A stretch of 64,000 nt of DNA from Lepas anatifera (GCA_034440635.1 JAOTON010001129.1:496001-560000); one strand, 5' to 3'. Shown: positions 46,348 through 57,785, counted from the stretch's first letter. Notes: generated from the letters alone by a model not told the origin. A program made the numbers and translations.

Positions 46348-47628
46348 GCAATGGATTGAGTTCAGGGATAAGTTGACCCGGAACACTAAGTACAATCTTA
46401 ATTAAATAATTCGAGCGAGGCATTTATAGTAAAATATAGCATCAGGCTGAATTCAAGGGGAGAGTTTGCAGTCATTACTCCGATCTAGTATCACGTGTAC
46501 TAGTGCTAAATAAGTAGTTATTGTTAGCATTTTAGCTACGGTCAACTAAAAAAATAAAATAAGGAATAAGAACAGAAATATACAAATAACCGATTAAGAT
46601 ACTTCAGCGAATTTTTTCATGATAAATGAAAAGCTAGTGTTTGGCAGAAATAATAGAAAAGTCTGTCACACAAATCTTGGTCTAGTTTTGTTGTATTGTC
46701 GGCATTACTCTTAGGTTAGAGGTACCAGATCGTTATTGTCACGACATCCAATTTCTTTTTTAAGCAATTCATTCTAAAAGACATTTGTGTGAAGCTCAAT
46801 TCGAGGTCTGGCTACACTATCACCGTGAATTTTTTATATTTACTACATGATTCTGATGAAGGGCTGTGCCCGAATATACAGTCTTCAGTGTTTTTTACAT
46901 GCGGATTCGAGCGGACAGGCCAGTGAACACTTTATCAACTTATCATCATGCTCCTCGCGGCAGCACTCCAAAACCCATCAAATTTTCTTGAACACGTGTT
47001 TTTCTGCTGTTACTACCCACCTTTCATCACGATTGCTAGAGTTCGTACGCTCCTGAGTCAATCTACTGTCCGTGCCCAGTGCTCACGCGCCGGCGGCCGC
47101 GCCGACGACGGCCGGGCGCGCCGGGTGGCCGATTTTGCGGGCATGGCATCATCCTAGGGCTAATTAGGCATTGATAAAGTCTACAACGCAAAAAATTATT
47201 AACTTTTATAAAAAGAGAAGAAATTATTGCGACTTTTGTTTAAAGATGCCTTTAACGTGAATTACTGGCCACACTTGAAAAAAAATCGTTGGAAAAAATG
47301 GTCAAAACATCTCTAAAATTTTTGAAAATTTCTAATAGAAAACGAGATTCTCTAACTTTGCTTGTTCCATGCTCAATATAATCTCGGGCCATTTGAAGCT
47401 AAAAATTCAACGTTAAGGCTGAAAATAATCGTTGTATATCACCATGTTTCGACGAAATCGGCGTTTTCACGATTTTCTTCAAGCTATAACTCCGAAACCG
47501 TACATCTGAGGAAAGAAATAATCTCAGATCATGATTACACGCCCCTGACAACCCAGTAGACGAAATTGGAACGAAATCCGAAACTGCTATGTAGGGGCCT
47601 GGTCGATCTGTGCTGGAACGCCCCATTT

Positions 47629-47909
47629 GCATTATAAGCGGCAATCGCAGCCTGTTTATTCAGCTTGCAGAGATGGGAGACCGACTGGAAGGTTCGTATG
47701 AGCAATGCGAGAGCCTTATTGGCTTTAGATACTGTTTAACTGATGTGGTCTGAAAATGCAAGTTTTTGGCCAAGATGGACTTCTAAATCTGTGATGGTGC
47801 TAACTTTTTCTAAAACGGTTCCGTTGATGCTGTAGATAGAATCGATAGGGTTACGTTTTAATGTGATTTTGAAGCTTTTGCATTTTGAGGCATTAAGTTT
47901 TATCCTCCA
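47629..47909 (-). pseudogene. Jockey/CR1-like LINE, middle fragment (RT)
   Basis: Minus strand from 47909: WRIKLNASKCKSFKITLKRN, then YSINGTVLEKVSTITDLEV, LAFSDHI, and NKALALLIRTF, the palm-thumb region of Jockey-superfamily RT. An in-frame TAA follows FSDHIS. Its upstream neighbour (49648-49873) is separated by the hAT-like element and its downstream neighbour (40659-41142) by the 6.48-kb element. Confidence 0.87.
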
Positions 47910-48063
47910 GTCGGTGACAGTGGCGGCGGATGCTCTTTTCGGATGGGGGCAAGAATTTTTCCAGGGGGCCCCCTTGACGATGGGGCCCCCTCGGCAGCAA
48001 GGGTCCCCTAAAAACTGCAATAGATTGGTTGGGTCTTGCTGCCTGAGGTCAGAGGCCTAAGCG

Positions 48064-48189
48064 CAGGGGCGGATCCAGGGGGCTGAGGGGGCTTCAGCCC
48101 TCCTCTGCCCCATTTTCGCCTCATTCTCCCTTTTTCATCATTTTTCAAAGCTCAGCCACTCCCCTGGCAAAATCCTGGTTCCGCTCCTG
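48064..48189. mobile_element. 126-bp hAT-type MITE
   Basis: Ends CAGGGGCGGATCCAGG and, opposite strand, CAGGAGCGGAACCAGG. The 8-bp flanks CCTAAGCG and CATAAACG agree at six positions. CAGGGGCGGATCC-type ends are common in non-autonomous hAT families. Confidence 0.72.
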
Positions 48190-48239
48190 CATAAACGTCA
48201 CAAATGGTAAAAGTTGTATTTGGCCCAGTACAAAAATGG

Positions 48240-48458
48240 TTATTCCTCCCTGTTGTTTAGTTGGCCCGTGTAAAAAATGGTTTTGCCTCCCCATTCGATT
48301 TTCCACACGATCTCGGATTCCAAGCTGGAATATGTTCCCTGCAGTACAGCAAAATAACCAGCGTATTTAACATGTAGATGTTGAAATATGGATCTGCGTT
48401 TTATAGGTTCACGCAAGCCTCGGACATTGAACGTCAAAGCTTTAAGCTCGAGCGTCAC
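48240..48458 (-). pseudogene. LINE endonuclease N-terminal fragment
   Basis: 72 codons from the ATG at 48458: ALTFNVRGLREPIKRRSIF, then YAGYFAVLQGTYSS and KIEWGGKTIF. This is the start of an L1/Tx1-type AP-endonuclease (N-VRGL, VLQETH-like, WGG). It is a different copy from the LINE at 14.5-18.3 kb. The Q-G-T reading where QET is usual suggests loss of the catalytic Glu. Homology stops at about 48240. Confidence 0.75.
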
Positions 48459-48469
48459 GTTTGGAGTTT

Positions 48470-48656
48470 AATAATAATTATTGGGGCTTATCGACGTACC
48501 AACTGCCAGGGTCATATGGCGTCGCCAACTCTTTCCCTGTTGGAAGGGTTTCTCGGGAGCCAGCTTGCTCTTTGTTCAGGGAAGCGGCCGGGCCTTGAAC
48601 CCGAGTCGGCTGAATGGAAGCCAGCTACGCTGACCACTCCACTACCGCGCCCCCAC
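48470..48656 (-). mobile_element. tRNA-derived SINE, copy A
   Basis: Minus strand: an A-box-like TAGTGGAGTGGTCAGCG (48629-48644 region), B box GGGTTCAAGGCCC (48590-48602), then CCAACAGGGAAAGAGTTGGCGA and a tail GATAAGCCCCAATAATTA. The same architecture occurs at 63595-63768. Not a functional tRNA: no cloverleaf can be completed past the B box. Confidence 0.82.
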
Positions 48657-48916
48657 GTTAGTAGTTTATCAAAATTATAATAACGGTGCAGCAACGCCCT
48701 TCCGGCACAAATAGTTCCTTTTTTAAAAGTGAACGTTGTTTGTTCGTATGCATCTACATAATAAAACATGGTAAGTAACACGAATTATTATATTCTGAGT
48801 ATTTTTTCCGGAAAATTCCGTCTCCCGCGGAATGAGAACTGGGGGCGCTTTGATGCTGTCGTCTATATCGACACAGAAAAAAACGCAAATGACAGGCATA
48901 CTGATTTGAGCACACG

Positions 48917-49480
48917 CAAGACCAAGCTCGGGGCCCTGAAACACAGCTCGGGGCTCCTTGAGACGGAGCTTGGGGGCTCCTAGAGATCAAGCTGGAAGTC
49001 CCCGAGCCCAAGCTCAGGGCCCCTGAGACCAAGCTCGGGGCCTCTGAGACCAAGTTTGGGGCCTCTGAAACAAAGCTTGGAGGCGCCTGAAACCAAGCTC
49101 AAGGCCCCCTAAGACCAATCTCGGGAGCCCCTTAGACCAATCTCGGAGGCCCCCTGAGACCAAGTTCGGAGCCCTGAGACACAGCTCGGGGGCACCTGAG
49201 ACCAAGCTTGGAGGGGGCTCCTAGAGATCAGGCTCGAATGCCCCCGAGCCCAAGCTCAGGTGGCCCTGAGACCAAACTCGGGGTCTCCTGAGACCAAGAT
49301 TGGCGGCCCCTGAAACCAAGCTTGGAGGCCCCTGAAACCAAGCTAAGACGATTGGTCCCTTAAGACCAATCTCGGGGGCCCCATAGACCAATCTGGGAAG
49401 CCCCCTTATACCAATCTTGGAGGGCCCCTGAGACCACGCTCGGGGGCCCCCTTAGACAAGCTCCGGAAAGCTATAAAGCT
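48917..49480 (+). repeat. GC-rich minisatellite, GAGACCAAGCTCGG type
   Basis: Same unit family as 12150-13650 (GAGACCAAGCTCGGGGCCCCT), about 24 degenerate units, within the 1.72-kb hAT-like element. Confidence 0.88.
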
Positions 49481-49647
49481 CGGACACTATCCAAACCGGG
49501 AAACTGTTGAGGGCTCAGTCAGGGCGTTCATGAACTTTCAGAAAAGAACCAAGCTAAAATTGCGTATTTTTCTGGGGGCCCCTCTGATAATTTGGGGGGG
49601 GGCAACTGCCCCCTTGCCCCCCTTTATCCGCCGCCACTGGTCGGTCA

Positions 49648-49873
49648 CCCACCGCGTCACTGAGTCAAGATCACACTGCAGTATAATAGCGTCGTTTGGA
49701 GATTTCACTTCTTGGACAGTTTTCACATCGTCGGCGAAAAGAAGGCAGTTGGTCGAGACAACATGTGGTAGGTAATTTACATATAGAAAGAAAAGCAAAG
49801 GAGATATATGCCCGCCTTCCGGTGTTCCTGAAATAAAATGAAATCGGGCGTGTTTAGTATCAACGCTTGACAT
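49648..49873 (-). pseudogene. Jockey/CR1-like LINE, first fragment (RT palm)
   Basis: Minus strand: SGTPEGGHISPLLFFLYVN, then CLLFADDVKTV with the FADD catalytic pair, and LQCDLDSVTRWVTD. This is the RT palm of a Jockey-superfamily LINE. It begins abruptly at about 49873, so the copy is 5' truncated. It ends at the 8-bp duplication of the hAT-like element. Confidence 0.87.
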
Positions 49874-50340
49874 CGATTGAGCTTATGCTGGGAACAAATA
49901 GGATATTAAATAGCTCATATTTAATTGTTGCTGGAGAGATCATTAGAGGACATTAGTTGTGCCAGTGGGTGCATATAATGACTGCTATTTATTATTTTTC
50001 GTCATTAACTTCTTGAGACTTTTCCAACAGCTCCAATCACAGTATAACTACCTCTCACTCAAGCTGATGTTTCAAGTAATCATGTTAAGTCAAAGAAGCG
50101 CTTGAGCATACATTAAACTGCGTCGCTGATGCGTGGTACTGTGCAGCCTTATAGCAGTCTTCCATATTAGCCGGGCGCTTCGGGTAAGCAATGTCGTCTT
50201 TGATTGACTAATGGAACAATTCCTGTTTTGTGAATTTAAGGACAAAATCATACGACACTGAAATCCGACAGGGCACTGTTTTCCCTTCATTCTTTTATAC
50301 AGAATTGTCAGTTGTTTAACACCGGAACCAATTATTTGGC
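49874..50340. other. Unrecognised stretch
   Basis: No gene or repeat recognised upstream of the truncated LINE. Confidence 0.35.
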
Positions 50341-50344
50341 GATA

Positions 50345-50426
50345 CACAGTTAGAGGGGGGTTAGAGGGGGGCATCGATGGCCCCCCGGTGGGGCGAAGGT
50401 GGCGCCGGACCCCGGTGGGGCGCGAG
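50345..50426 (-). mobile_element. Truncated end of the 1-kb TTAA element
   Basis: Reverse complement of the first about 80 bp of copies 1-3 (CATCGATGGCCCCCCGGTGG, GGCGCCGGACC, ending at GCGAG-TTAA, 50427-50430). The rest of the element is missing. Confidence 0.85.
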
Positions 50427-50436
50427 TTAAGCTTAA

Positions 50437-51060
50437 CCTTCGCCCCGATGGGGGTGTTTGAACACCCCTGTCGGGTTTTTTTCCGGCGGCACGAGAAAAC
50501 GGCGGCGCGAAGGGCCACCGTACTAAGCACACTTTATCCTTGATCAATTCTGCAATTATTCCCAAATTTTAAGGTCAGATCATCTCAGGTCAGGTCACCA
50601 GTGCAGATCAAGTGACCTCACCTCCAAAAAAATTAAGATACCATAAGGAAGAACAGGGTTTATCTCTCCGATTAAAACGCATACCACATAATGAGCCCAC
50701 CGAGTGCTACAAAATTTGTTCCTATATTTTTATATCGATGACCTGAAAATCGCAGCGGGATGCGCCATTGTAGTTGGCAGACCCATTCTTGATTGATTGG
50801 GCAACTTTTGTCAACATTTAAAGTTATGTTATCTCAGGTCAGATCATCAGGCCAGAGCAAGTGCCCCGTCTCCAAAACTTCAAATAGCACCAGTGAAAAC
50901 AGCTTTAATTATCTACTGATATAATCTACTTCATACCACCTAATTGACTCATCCAGACCCCCAAGTTGTGATAACGGGATTTTGATATCGATACATATAG
51001 GCTCGGGTACCTCTCCATTGGAAACACCTACATCACGATAGTGGGGATTGGCCGAAAAGA
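50437..51060 (+). mobile_element. Partial TTAA-family element
   Basis: Follows TTAA at 50433-50436 and begins CCTTCGCCCCGATGGGGGTG, like the left end at 36520. The left-half sequence appears to be present twice: from 50437 to about 50750, and a second diverged run at about 50815-51060 with ATCTCAGGTCAGATCATCAG. No right end found. Confidence 0.7.
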
Positions 51061-51089
51061 CTCGATTACTGTGGACACGCCTGAGAATA

Positions 51090-51790
51090 ATTTCCATTAG
51101 CGTCATGTGTAGCTTGCACTGCTCTGCGCATGCGCAGCAGAAATTATGAAAATAAGCCTGAAAGGCGAGGATATTTCAGAGGAGGACCTGAACAGAGGGA
51201 ACGCCAACGTGCTTAAAGTTAGCATGAATGTTTTGTCACCCTTGGTAACAACAAAGGTCAGTGCGCATGCGCATTAGAACTTATGGTCATGGAGGCTATC
51301 TCGGGAGCCAATAGACCGATTTCGCTCAAATTTTTGCGAGTAAAAGCAGAATAGCATCTGCTAATCCTAATTGATGGCATTATGACGCTGCACTATTATG
51401 CGCATTTGCAGTAGGAATTCTAAGGAATAATAGGCTCTAAGGGATCATTTAGACCAGGAGACAAACAAACGGCATATTAACATGCTTCAGTCAACTATAA
51501 CGGTATCTTCGCTCTCATTCACTGCAGACGTTACTGCGCATGCGGACTGGGAGTAGGGTAACCGGAGCTAACTCGTTAACAAATTGGCTGAATTGGGTGA
51601 AAATCTGCAGGTAAAGGTGAAATACAGTCGGCAAACCTATCATATTTTATAATATATCTCCTTTCTTCTGGTCATGCCCAGTCTTTACTTAACAAAACAA
51701 CCATTATACGTGTGTTTATCTATGTGATGACATGAACAGAGGGCAAACGTGACGCAGTGTGCAGAGACATGCTAATGTAGGAAAACATGG
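51090..51790 (+). repeat. 137-bp tandem repeat with a TGCGCATGCGCA core
   Basis: Diverged units are marked by TGCGCATGCGCA or variants at 51125, 51262, 51399 and 51535, that is 136-137 bp apart. Units also share an AGGAATTNTNAGNAATA-like segment and a GAACAGAGGG(A/C)A segment (51190, 51729). The palindromic core matches the known binding motif of NRF-1. Confidence 0.72.
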
Positions 51791-54700
51791 GCTTACACAG
51801 GGGATTGAATGGAGCCATAATGAGAACACAAAACCTAAAACTCCAACATTGCGTTGTTATAAGTATCAAACTGCTGAAAACACTCGCCTGTCAATCGAAC
51901 TGTTTGGCTAACGTACATTGTCACCGGCTTCTCCTGCGCCGGAGCGGCACCTGGCCGATGCCGCAGGCCGAGGTCTGCTGTTGTTGTTGTTGTCTGTTCT
52001 GAGCGCTGGTATCAGAGACCTAAAACTTTTGTGGATAGAAGGCACTTCCAAATGAATAAGCACCACGGTTGTCAATTTTCAAAATTTTGCCCAGAATTTT
52101 GCATTATGTGATTTTTAACTTTTATTTTTCTATTTTTTTGCTAATTCATCTAGACTCTTCAAACTTGCACCCTTTTACATCAGGGAAATTTGTAGTTCAC
52201 ACAAAAAGTTGGAAAGAAAAAGGTTTAAATTTAAGTCTCTAAATTAACTTTTAAACTTTGTACCCTAAATTTGACATAAAACTCATGGTCTCAACTATAA
52301 GCTCGAAATATCTGAAGCTACGGAAGTTCAGGTTCTAAGTCAAATATCCACTTATAGGCCTGTTTGTGCAGTTCTGCACAAACACAAAACGGAAATTTGA
52401 GGGTCCTTTTTGGCAAATTCCGTGAAGGTCTGTATTTTCCAAAATATCATTCAAACCCTTATATCTTCGGATCTAATTCATAAAATTTAGTTTCCATTTC
52501 AGATAATAAAAGAGAATAGCCTCCCTTATTATATGTTTAGAGATAAAAACTTTCAGACTGAAACTTTTTTTATTTTATAGGCAAAAATAAATTATAAGTT
52601 TCGAAACTTTTTTATTCTCAGCCCCCTGGTTTCCAGAACATGATAGCTAGGGTATTGAACTTAACACGGCTGGATAGCAAACTTCGTTGCCGTCATTTTT
52701 CTCACTCATACCCCCCACTTATCTCTTACGGCGTCCGAGCTATAAGTCGTAAAATACATTTCAAAGTGGTAATTTTCAGGGGTCTAAAAACTTGCCGATC
52801 TACCTACGCCGTCGGCGACCCTATCATCTTTTAGTTGGCGACCCAGCAACCGTCTCAAACTCTGATTCCATCTGTTTTCCCATGATTTTAGCTTCCACCA
52901 TCCGCTCCTGCTTCTAAATATGCTTACACTCTCCACTGTCTCCACGCGTCATCGTAATACACCCAGTGCCCATAAAAATCTATTGGATGAAGTCTGCCAG
53001 TTCCTTTAGCCAAGAATGGGCAGAATCTACTTCGACAAAGAGCCAAGTTAGCCTTCGTTTCCCGGCTTGCTTGGCGTTTCTGAAAGACAGCTTGGCTACA
53101 ACGGGGCATCTTTGGCCGATTACATCTGGCATCATCACCGCCCTTAGTTGCTGCTAGTCTTTGCTAGTTATGTTTCTTCTTATTACAATTTTTGGTTCCA
53201 ATTTTATGAAAAGCGACTGAAATTACCTGGTACCTTAGCTGATGCCATCTCCTTATACCGTATCTATGTATTATTTTTAAGTTCAAACTAGAATGTACTA
53301 GAATCCGTCACGAGTCGGTACCAAGTCGGTGATTTTCATTTTTTTCAATAGGCGACCAATGGGAGACCGAGTCGGCCGAAACCGCCGACTTGCGTGGTTG
53401 CCTGGTCGCAGGTGGTCGCCCTGGTACATTTTCGGTGTGTGCGGCCGTCAGAACGAGCGCGGCGTGGGCTGCCGCTAATATTTTTGTATTCTTGTTGGTG
53501 GGCGCCGTTTTTGACGACTGGTGTTCAATTTGTTAAATCCAAGGGGTTAAATCAAGATGTGCGTTTATCATAGACGGTCCGTGCAATCTAGGTGGGTTTT
53601 GGAGTCTACTTGCAATGATGCTTCCTTGTTTTGCTTTACTGCGAAAAGTCTCAGAAGGAAAAAAACTTGAATACCAGTGGTGCATGTTTAAACTCTTTCC
53701 AACCACAATCACACTGAAATGTCATCGTAAACATTGTTCTATAGTCACACATTCCCAAGGGCGTGGATATTCTGAACGATTTTTGTGGTGCCTAATTATG
53801 AGACTATCCATTACAAGTATACTATTTTTGATACCACCATGTTCTTGCCTTATAGCTGGACATATAACTGGGTGACCAAGTAGGCCTGTTATTTAACGAT
53901 TTTAAAGTCCCTGAAATGAGAAATAGGAATTTTTTTAGGATGCTCTTAGTAGGCACAGAAATTAACATGAGTTTCCATTTGGGGTGCCACAGCAGTGACA
54001 GGTCCAAGGGATCCCTGAACTCGAGTTCAGGACCCCGTAAGTTTGAAAGGATTCAGGGCGGCCTGAAGAAAAGGGTACCCCAAAACTGATTAAACCAGAT
54101 CTGCGAGGCAGAAAATACCTTGCTACTGCCCCCACCACTAGAATACAAATGATGGGGCTACAGATGGAGCTTTGAAGTTTAGAAGTTGTGTAAAATGGCA
54201 TTAAAGGTGCTGAAAACAGGTTTTGTTATGCTAGGTTGGCTCGCATCATGTTCTGTATGGCCATATGTCTTGGTCTGTATATATTATTATCTCAAGTGGC
54301 AATATAAATCAAATATTTAAAAACTTTGTGTTGTTTTTCTAGATATCTATTAATTGATTTTGTATATGACTAGTGTTTTATTTACACAGATGCACCAAGA
54401 CATGTGAATGATCATAATAAACATGTTGAGCTTCAATATTTGAAGCAGGGTATAAAGTATGATTTCCTGTTTCTGTTTGAAAGATAAATGCCCTCTAAAA
54501 TTTGAAGAACAGAAATAAGCCAGGTAGAAAGACGAAAAGTTTGTTTCATGGCCCAAAATTTTGTTCTGGAAAATGGTCTCAAGCATTCCCATAATTGGGA
54601 ATGGGTGTTCCCATCTATGGGTCAAGCATTCCCATTTATGGCACTGTTACCATTTTTAGGTCACACCAATTACAGTTTTCTCCCACTGATTGATGACAAT

Positions 54701-55639
54701 AGCCACCCTTTTGGGTAAAGTGTGCCCTTTTGGTTGACAGGATGCAATCTCAGAGGGCTGCCCCTACTAAAATCCTAGATCCATCACTTTGCATTTGTAC
54801 CCCATAAGGGATATAAATGTGCATTCCTGCACAGCACAAAGATGTGAAAAACCATTTACAATTTGCCAGAAGACTCCACTGCAAGGACAATGGTCCAATC
54901 CAAGTCTGCCAAACATAGAATAAGCTGTGTCTTTTGCACAGATGGATGCACACTGGGTGATCAGGGTGTGTGTGTATGTTTTTAACTGATTGATTATATG
55001 CATCCAAGTTTCTGATAATATCTTGTATTTTTGTCACAAGAAAGTTGACTCGTTTTGTTTTCTCTAGCATGGATGAACTATGGAAGCACTGCCACAGAGG
55101 TACAGTAGAAATATCACAGATTGTGTCCACCACAAAAGAACAGGTTGCTGAAATGCAAACTGTTCTTCTCAGTACCCAATCCTGGTCCAAATGGGTCATC
55201 AGCAACTATTCTGGAAACTTTTTCAGTCCTGATTATTAATGCTAAAATGCATCAATTAAGAGCTTTGGAAATAGTTATCATGGGAATGGTATCATGCAAA
55301 GAAAATAAGGTTATTCCCAAGAGACAGCATTGCTATTGCTTTGAGTAGAACCATGTTCAACAATGGAGCAAAAATTGGGCCTCATCTTAGCAATGGTTGA
55401 TATTTTCCACTGTACTTCTGAGGAAATGTTGCCAATGAATAATGTTTGAATTATTTATTTGAAATGTTACATGAATTTATCTGATTTGTGGCGCCTCAAG
55501 GTGAAGAATGACAAGTATTTCATGACGCATGTATGTACATGAAAAATGTTTTTTCTCTAGTTAAATGAAACATCGGAACTGTTCCTGAGGCTCTTTTTTA
55601 AGGTGCTGCAAACCCTTTTATTTGTCTCCAAGATAAGGC
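51791..55639. other. Unrecognised DNA, 3.8 kb
   Basis: AT-rich with no recognised coding. 52361-52384 is an 11-bp perfect hairpin (TGTTTGTGCAG with CTGCACAAACA, TT loop). 53300-53530 is GC-richer with several CpGs and repeated GTCGG/CGACC motifs and could be a promoter-like segment. 54570-54650 repeats ATTCCCAT several times. Short frames at 55045-55348 look spuriously open. Confidence 0.4.
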
Positions 55640-56545
55640 CTAACAATTTTTCACATGGATGGGCACAAAATAAAACCATTATTGATGAGAGAACAACAAT
55701 GGTGAATCAATCATGGTTGTATCTTGCTTGGTATAGAAGTAATGGGCGAAAATTTTAATGCCCAGGGGTGCTGCCACGGAATTTTTACAGGGGAACGGAC
55801 CCGGGCTGGTGCTGGCCGGGGCAGGGGAATTGTGAGCATATTTGGTACCTGACAGCATTATTGACGATGAACCGAAAATTTTGGGAGATGTCCCCCCTGG
55901 TTGGCCAACAGGGGGATGCGTAGGTACCCCGTCCCACAGCTTTCGGCGCCCATTTGATTGCCCTTGTGTACGGACAGCGTATCATCTTTGACCTCGATTG
56001 ACCTCCAAACAGACTTAACCTAAGCTCAGTGGGCACTGTCGATACGTATTCATGACTGCGTAGTGCGTATAAATGACTGATCACTATCCAACATTGGCTT
56101 TTAGGTCCGACATATCACGCTGAAAGGGAGCGTTCTTCCTATTATAACTGGAAGCTACGTGATAACATCTCCAATATTCAGTGTCCTGTTGCGCCCTAGC
56201 CTTTGACCTGATATGAAAATGGATGTTGCCTTAGTGAAAGAGCTGGTCGGGCTCTGTCGAATAGCGTTGAGAAAGTGGTTCCGGCTATTTTGCGTACGGA
56301 GATAAGGAAGGTTTTATAGAGCACTGCATTTGATACATTTTGACGTATATGAATTTTTCCCCTCTGGTGACCACAGTATTGACCTTACGCGAAAATTCCA
56401 GGAGTAACGCCGATTGCATTTCCGGTGACCTTTCGATCGCTTTTTCCGCTTCTTTCTTTGTTTCCGAGATCGAGGGTGTCATTTTTAACACCCTCCCACC
56501 AGGGGGGGTTCATAGGTGATTCATGCTGGTCACCGGGGCTAGGGT
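55640..56545 (+). mobile_element. Right part of a TTAA-family element
   Basis: Matches 37225-37713 in order: GTATCTTG-TTGGT, GCCTTTGACCTGA-ATGAAAATG, TTTCGATCG-TTTT, and the end CACCGGGGCTAGGG-TTAA at 56532-56549. The left end is missing. About 300 extra bases between 55770 and 56100 contain GACGGGG and ACCCGGGCTGG motifs absent from the other copy. Confidence 0.7.
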
Positions 56546-56549
56546 TAAG

Positions 56550-57785
56550 GGCCAGCATGTATAGTTTTGTTGCTTTCAGATCATAACTTTGACTTTAATA
56601 CTGAATTATAATCTCATGAAATCACTTAGGTAATGACTTGATTCTGGCTTAGGTCATCGATATCGAGAAACTCGATCTATATTTTATAGGTTTTTTATAT
56701 CTATATTTTATTGGAACCATCCCCCTTGCACTCGTAAGTGCTTCCCTATAGCCATATTTATATCACTTTTAAGACCGATTTTGTAATACATGTAGCATTA
56801 GGTTCGGCGACCATCGAAGAAGCTTGGATTTTAGTCGGCGACCACAAGCTCACTTTTTAGACCCCTGGTAATTTTATCGGTTCAGTTTTGCTTCACACCG
56901 GGGTTTAGGGTGGTTAGAGTCATTGCAGGGAAATGAAATTTTGCATGCAGCTAGGTAAGAGACATATCTTGCCATTGCAACAGGTTGCATATCATTGCGA
57001 CACCAGTCTACCTTTACTTAAATGTAATACATCATGCTAGTATGTTTCCCGTTTGAAACCTCACCCCGCCGTTCGGCCGTAGCGTCGCTGCAGGTGGCGC
57101 TATGGGAGCTGCTATCCGAGACAGATGCCACAGCTATCTACGCATGCTATAGACCAGCGCGAATGCCCGGTGGTGGCAGGGTAATCTGTCTCGTTTCGGC
57201 TCCTCTACTCGTGCGGCGGTGGCGTTGTCTGTTAGATATTCACAGGGTAATAGAGTACGGGTAGTCCGAAGTTTCGTGCGGCCATATGATAATTCCTCTA
57301 AAAGAGCGTGGGCAAAAAAAAAAGTTTCGCGTTATATGAATTATCGATGTTTGAGCGCAACTCGCGAGCTCAGTACTCATTATTGACATACGAAGGCAAC
57401 AATAATAATGGCCTTTGTCACTTGATTTGCACGACTGGACGCGGAGGAGGTTGTACGCCTGATTCCACCACCAAGCACAATTGATTGGTACTGATATATT
57501 CGCGATCTTTCTAATGTGTATTTATGGAGCAAAGTGGTTTTAGGAGGATGAGTTGAGCTTTCTTTGGTTTAGAAGCTAGTATCTGGCTTTTCTCTCTTGG
57601 ATGTACCTATTATCTTGGTGTCTGTAGTCAATGGTTGTAGTGTTGCTCATTTAAATATTTGTTTGCATTTTTCTTTTTTTGCTGTTGTTAAGATAACCAT
57701 GGATGGTTATTTAAATGTGCTTCTTTGTGTGTTTGAGTTAAGAATGTTTGTCATGTGTGGAAAGTTTTGACCAAAATCTGCTGCA
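56550..57785. other. Unrecognised DNA
   Basis: No gene recognised. 57034-57264 is a plus-strand frame of 76 codons in GC-richer sequence with no domain. Confidence 0.4.

Larger units (their letters stand above)
44025..46939. mobile_element. 2.9-kb long-TIR (foldback-like) element with tandem interior
   Basis: Terminal inverted repeats of about 590 bp: 44025-44613 matches the reverse complement of 46348-46939 throughout, from GTTGATAA at the outer ends to TCAATCCATTGCA at the inner ends. Between them lie three tandem units of about 170-185 bp marked by TACTCATTCGACGC, the middle one split by the third 1-kb TTAA element. No protein-coding potential. The outer 140 bp is shared with the 286-bp palindrome at 26789-27074. 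Long TIRs plus internal tandem repeats resemble foldback-type elements. No clear target duplication. Confidence 0.85.
41147..47624. mobile_element. 6.48-kb long-inverted-repeat element inserted in the LINE
   Basis: Ends GGGGCGTTCCAG at 41147 and the inverse CTGGAACGCCCC to 47624. ATTT flanks both sides (41143-41146 and 47625-47628). The two terminal regions (41147-41735 and about 47040-47624) are recognisably inverted copies with many indels, sharing ATCGACCAG, GATTTCGTTCC, GTGTGGCCAGT and ATGCC-GCCCGG-type segments. The LINE reading frame continues from one flank to the other without a break when the element and one ATTT are omitted. No transposase is recognised inside, so it is non-autonomous or has decayed. 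It contains a 389-bp inverted-repeat element and a nested 2.9-kb long-TIR element. Superfamily not assigned: a 4-bp duplication fits several DNA transposon groups. Confidence 0.78.
47918..49639. mobile_element. 1.72-kb hAT-like element inserted in the LINE
   Basis: Terminal inverted repeat CAGTGGCGGCGGAT (left) and its inverse ending CCGCCGCCACTG (right). The 8-bp flanks GTCGGTGA (47910-47917) and GTCGGTCA (49640-49647) agree at seven positions. An 8-bp duplication with CAG-type ends is the hAT pattern. The LINE frame continues across it when the element and one duplication are omitted. Inside are other nested pieces: a 126-bp inverted-repeat element, a LINE endonuclease fragment, a SINE and a minisatellite. 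No transposase is visible. Confidence 0.82.

Noticed and set aside
47040..47160. CpG island promoter
   Set aside because: The GC-rich block belongs to the terminal inverted repeat of the 6.5-kb element and has a diverged copy at 41640-41730.
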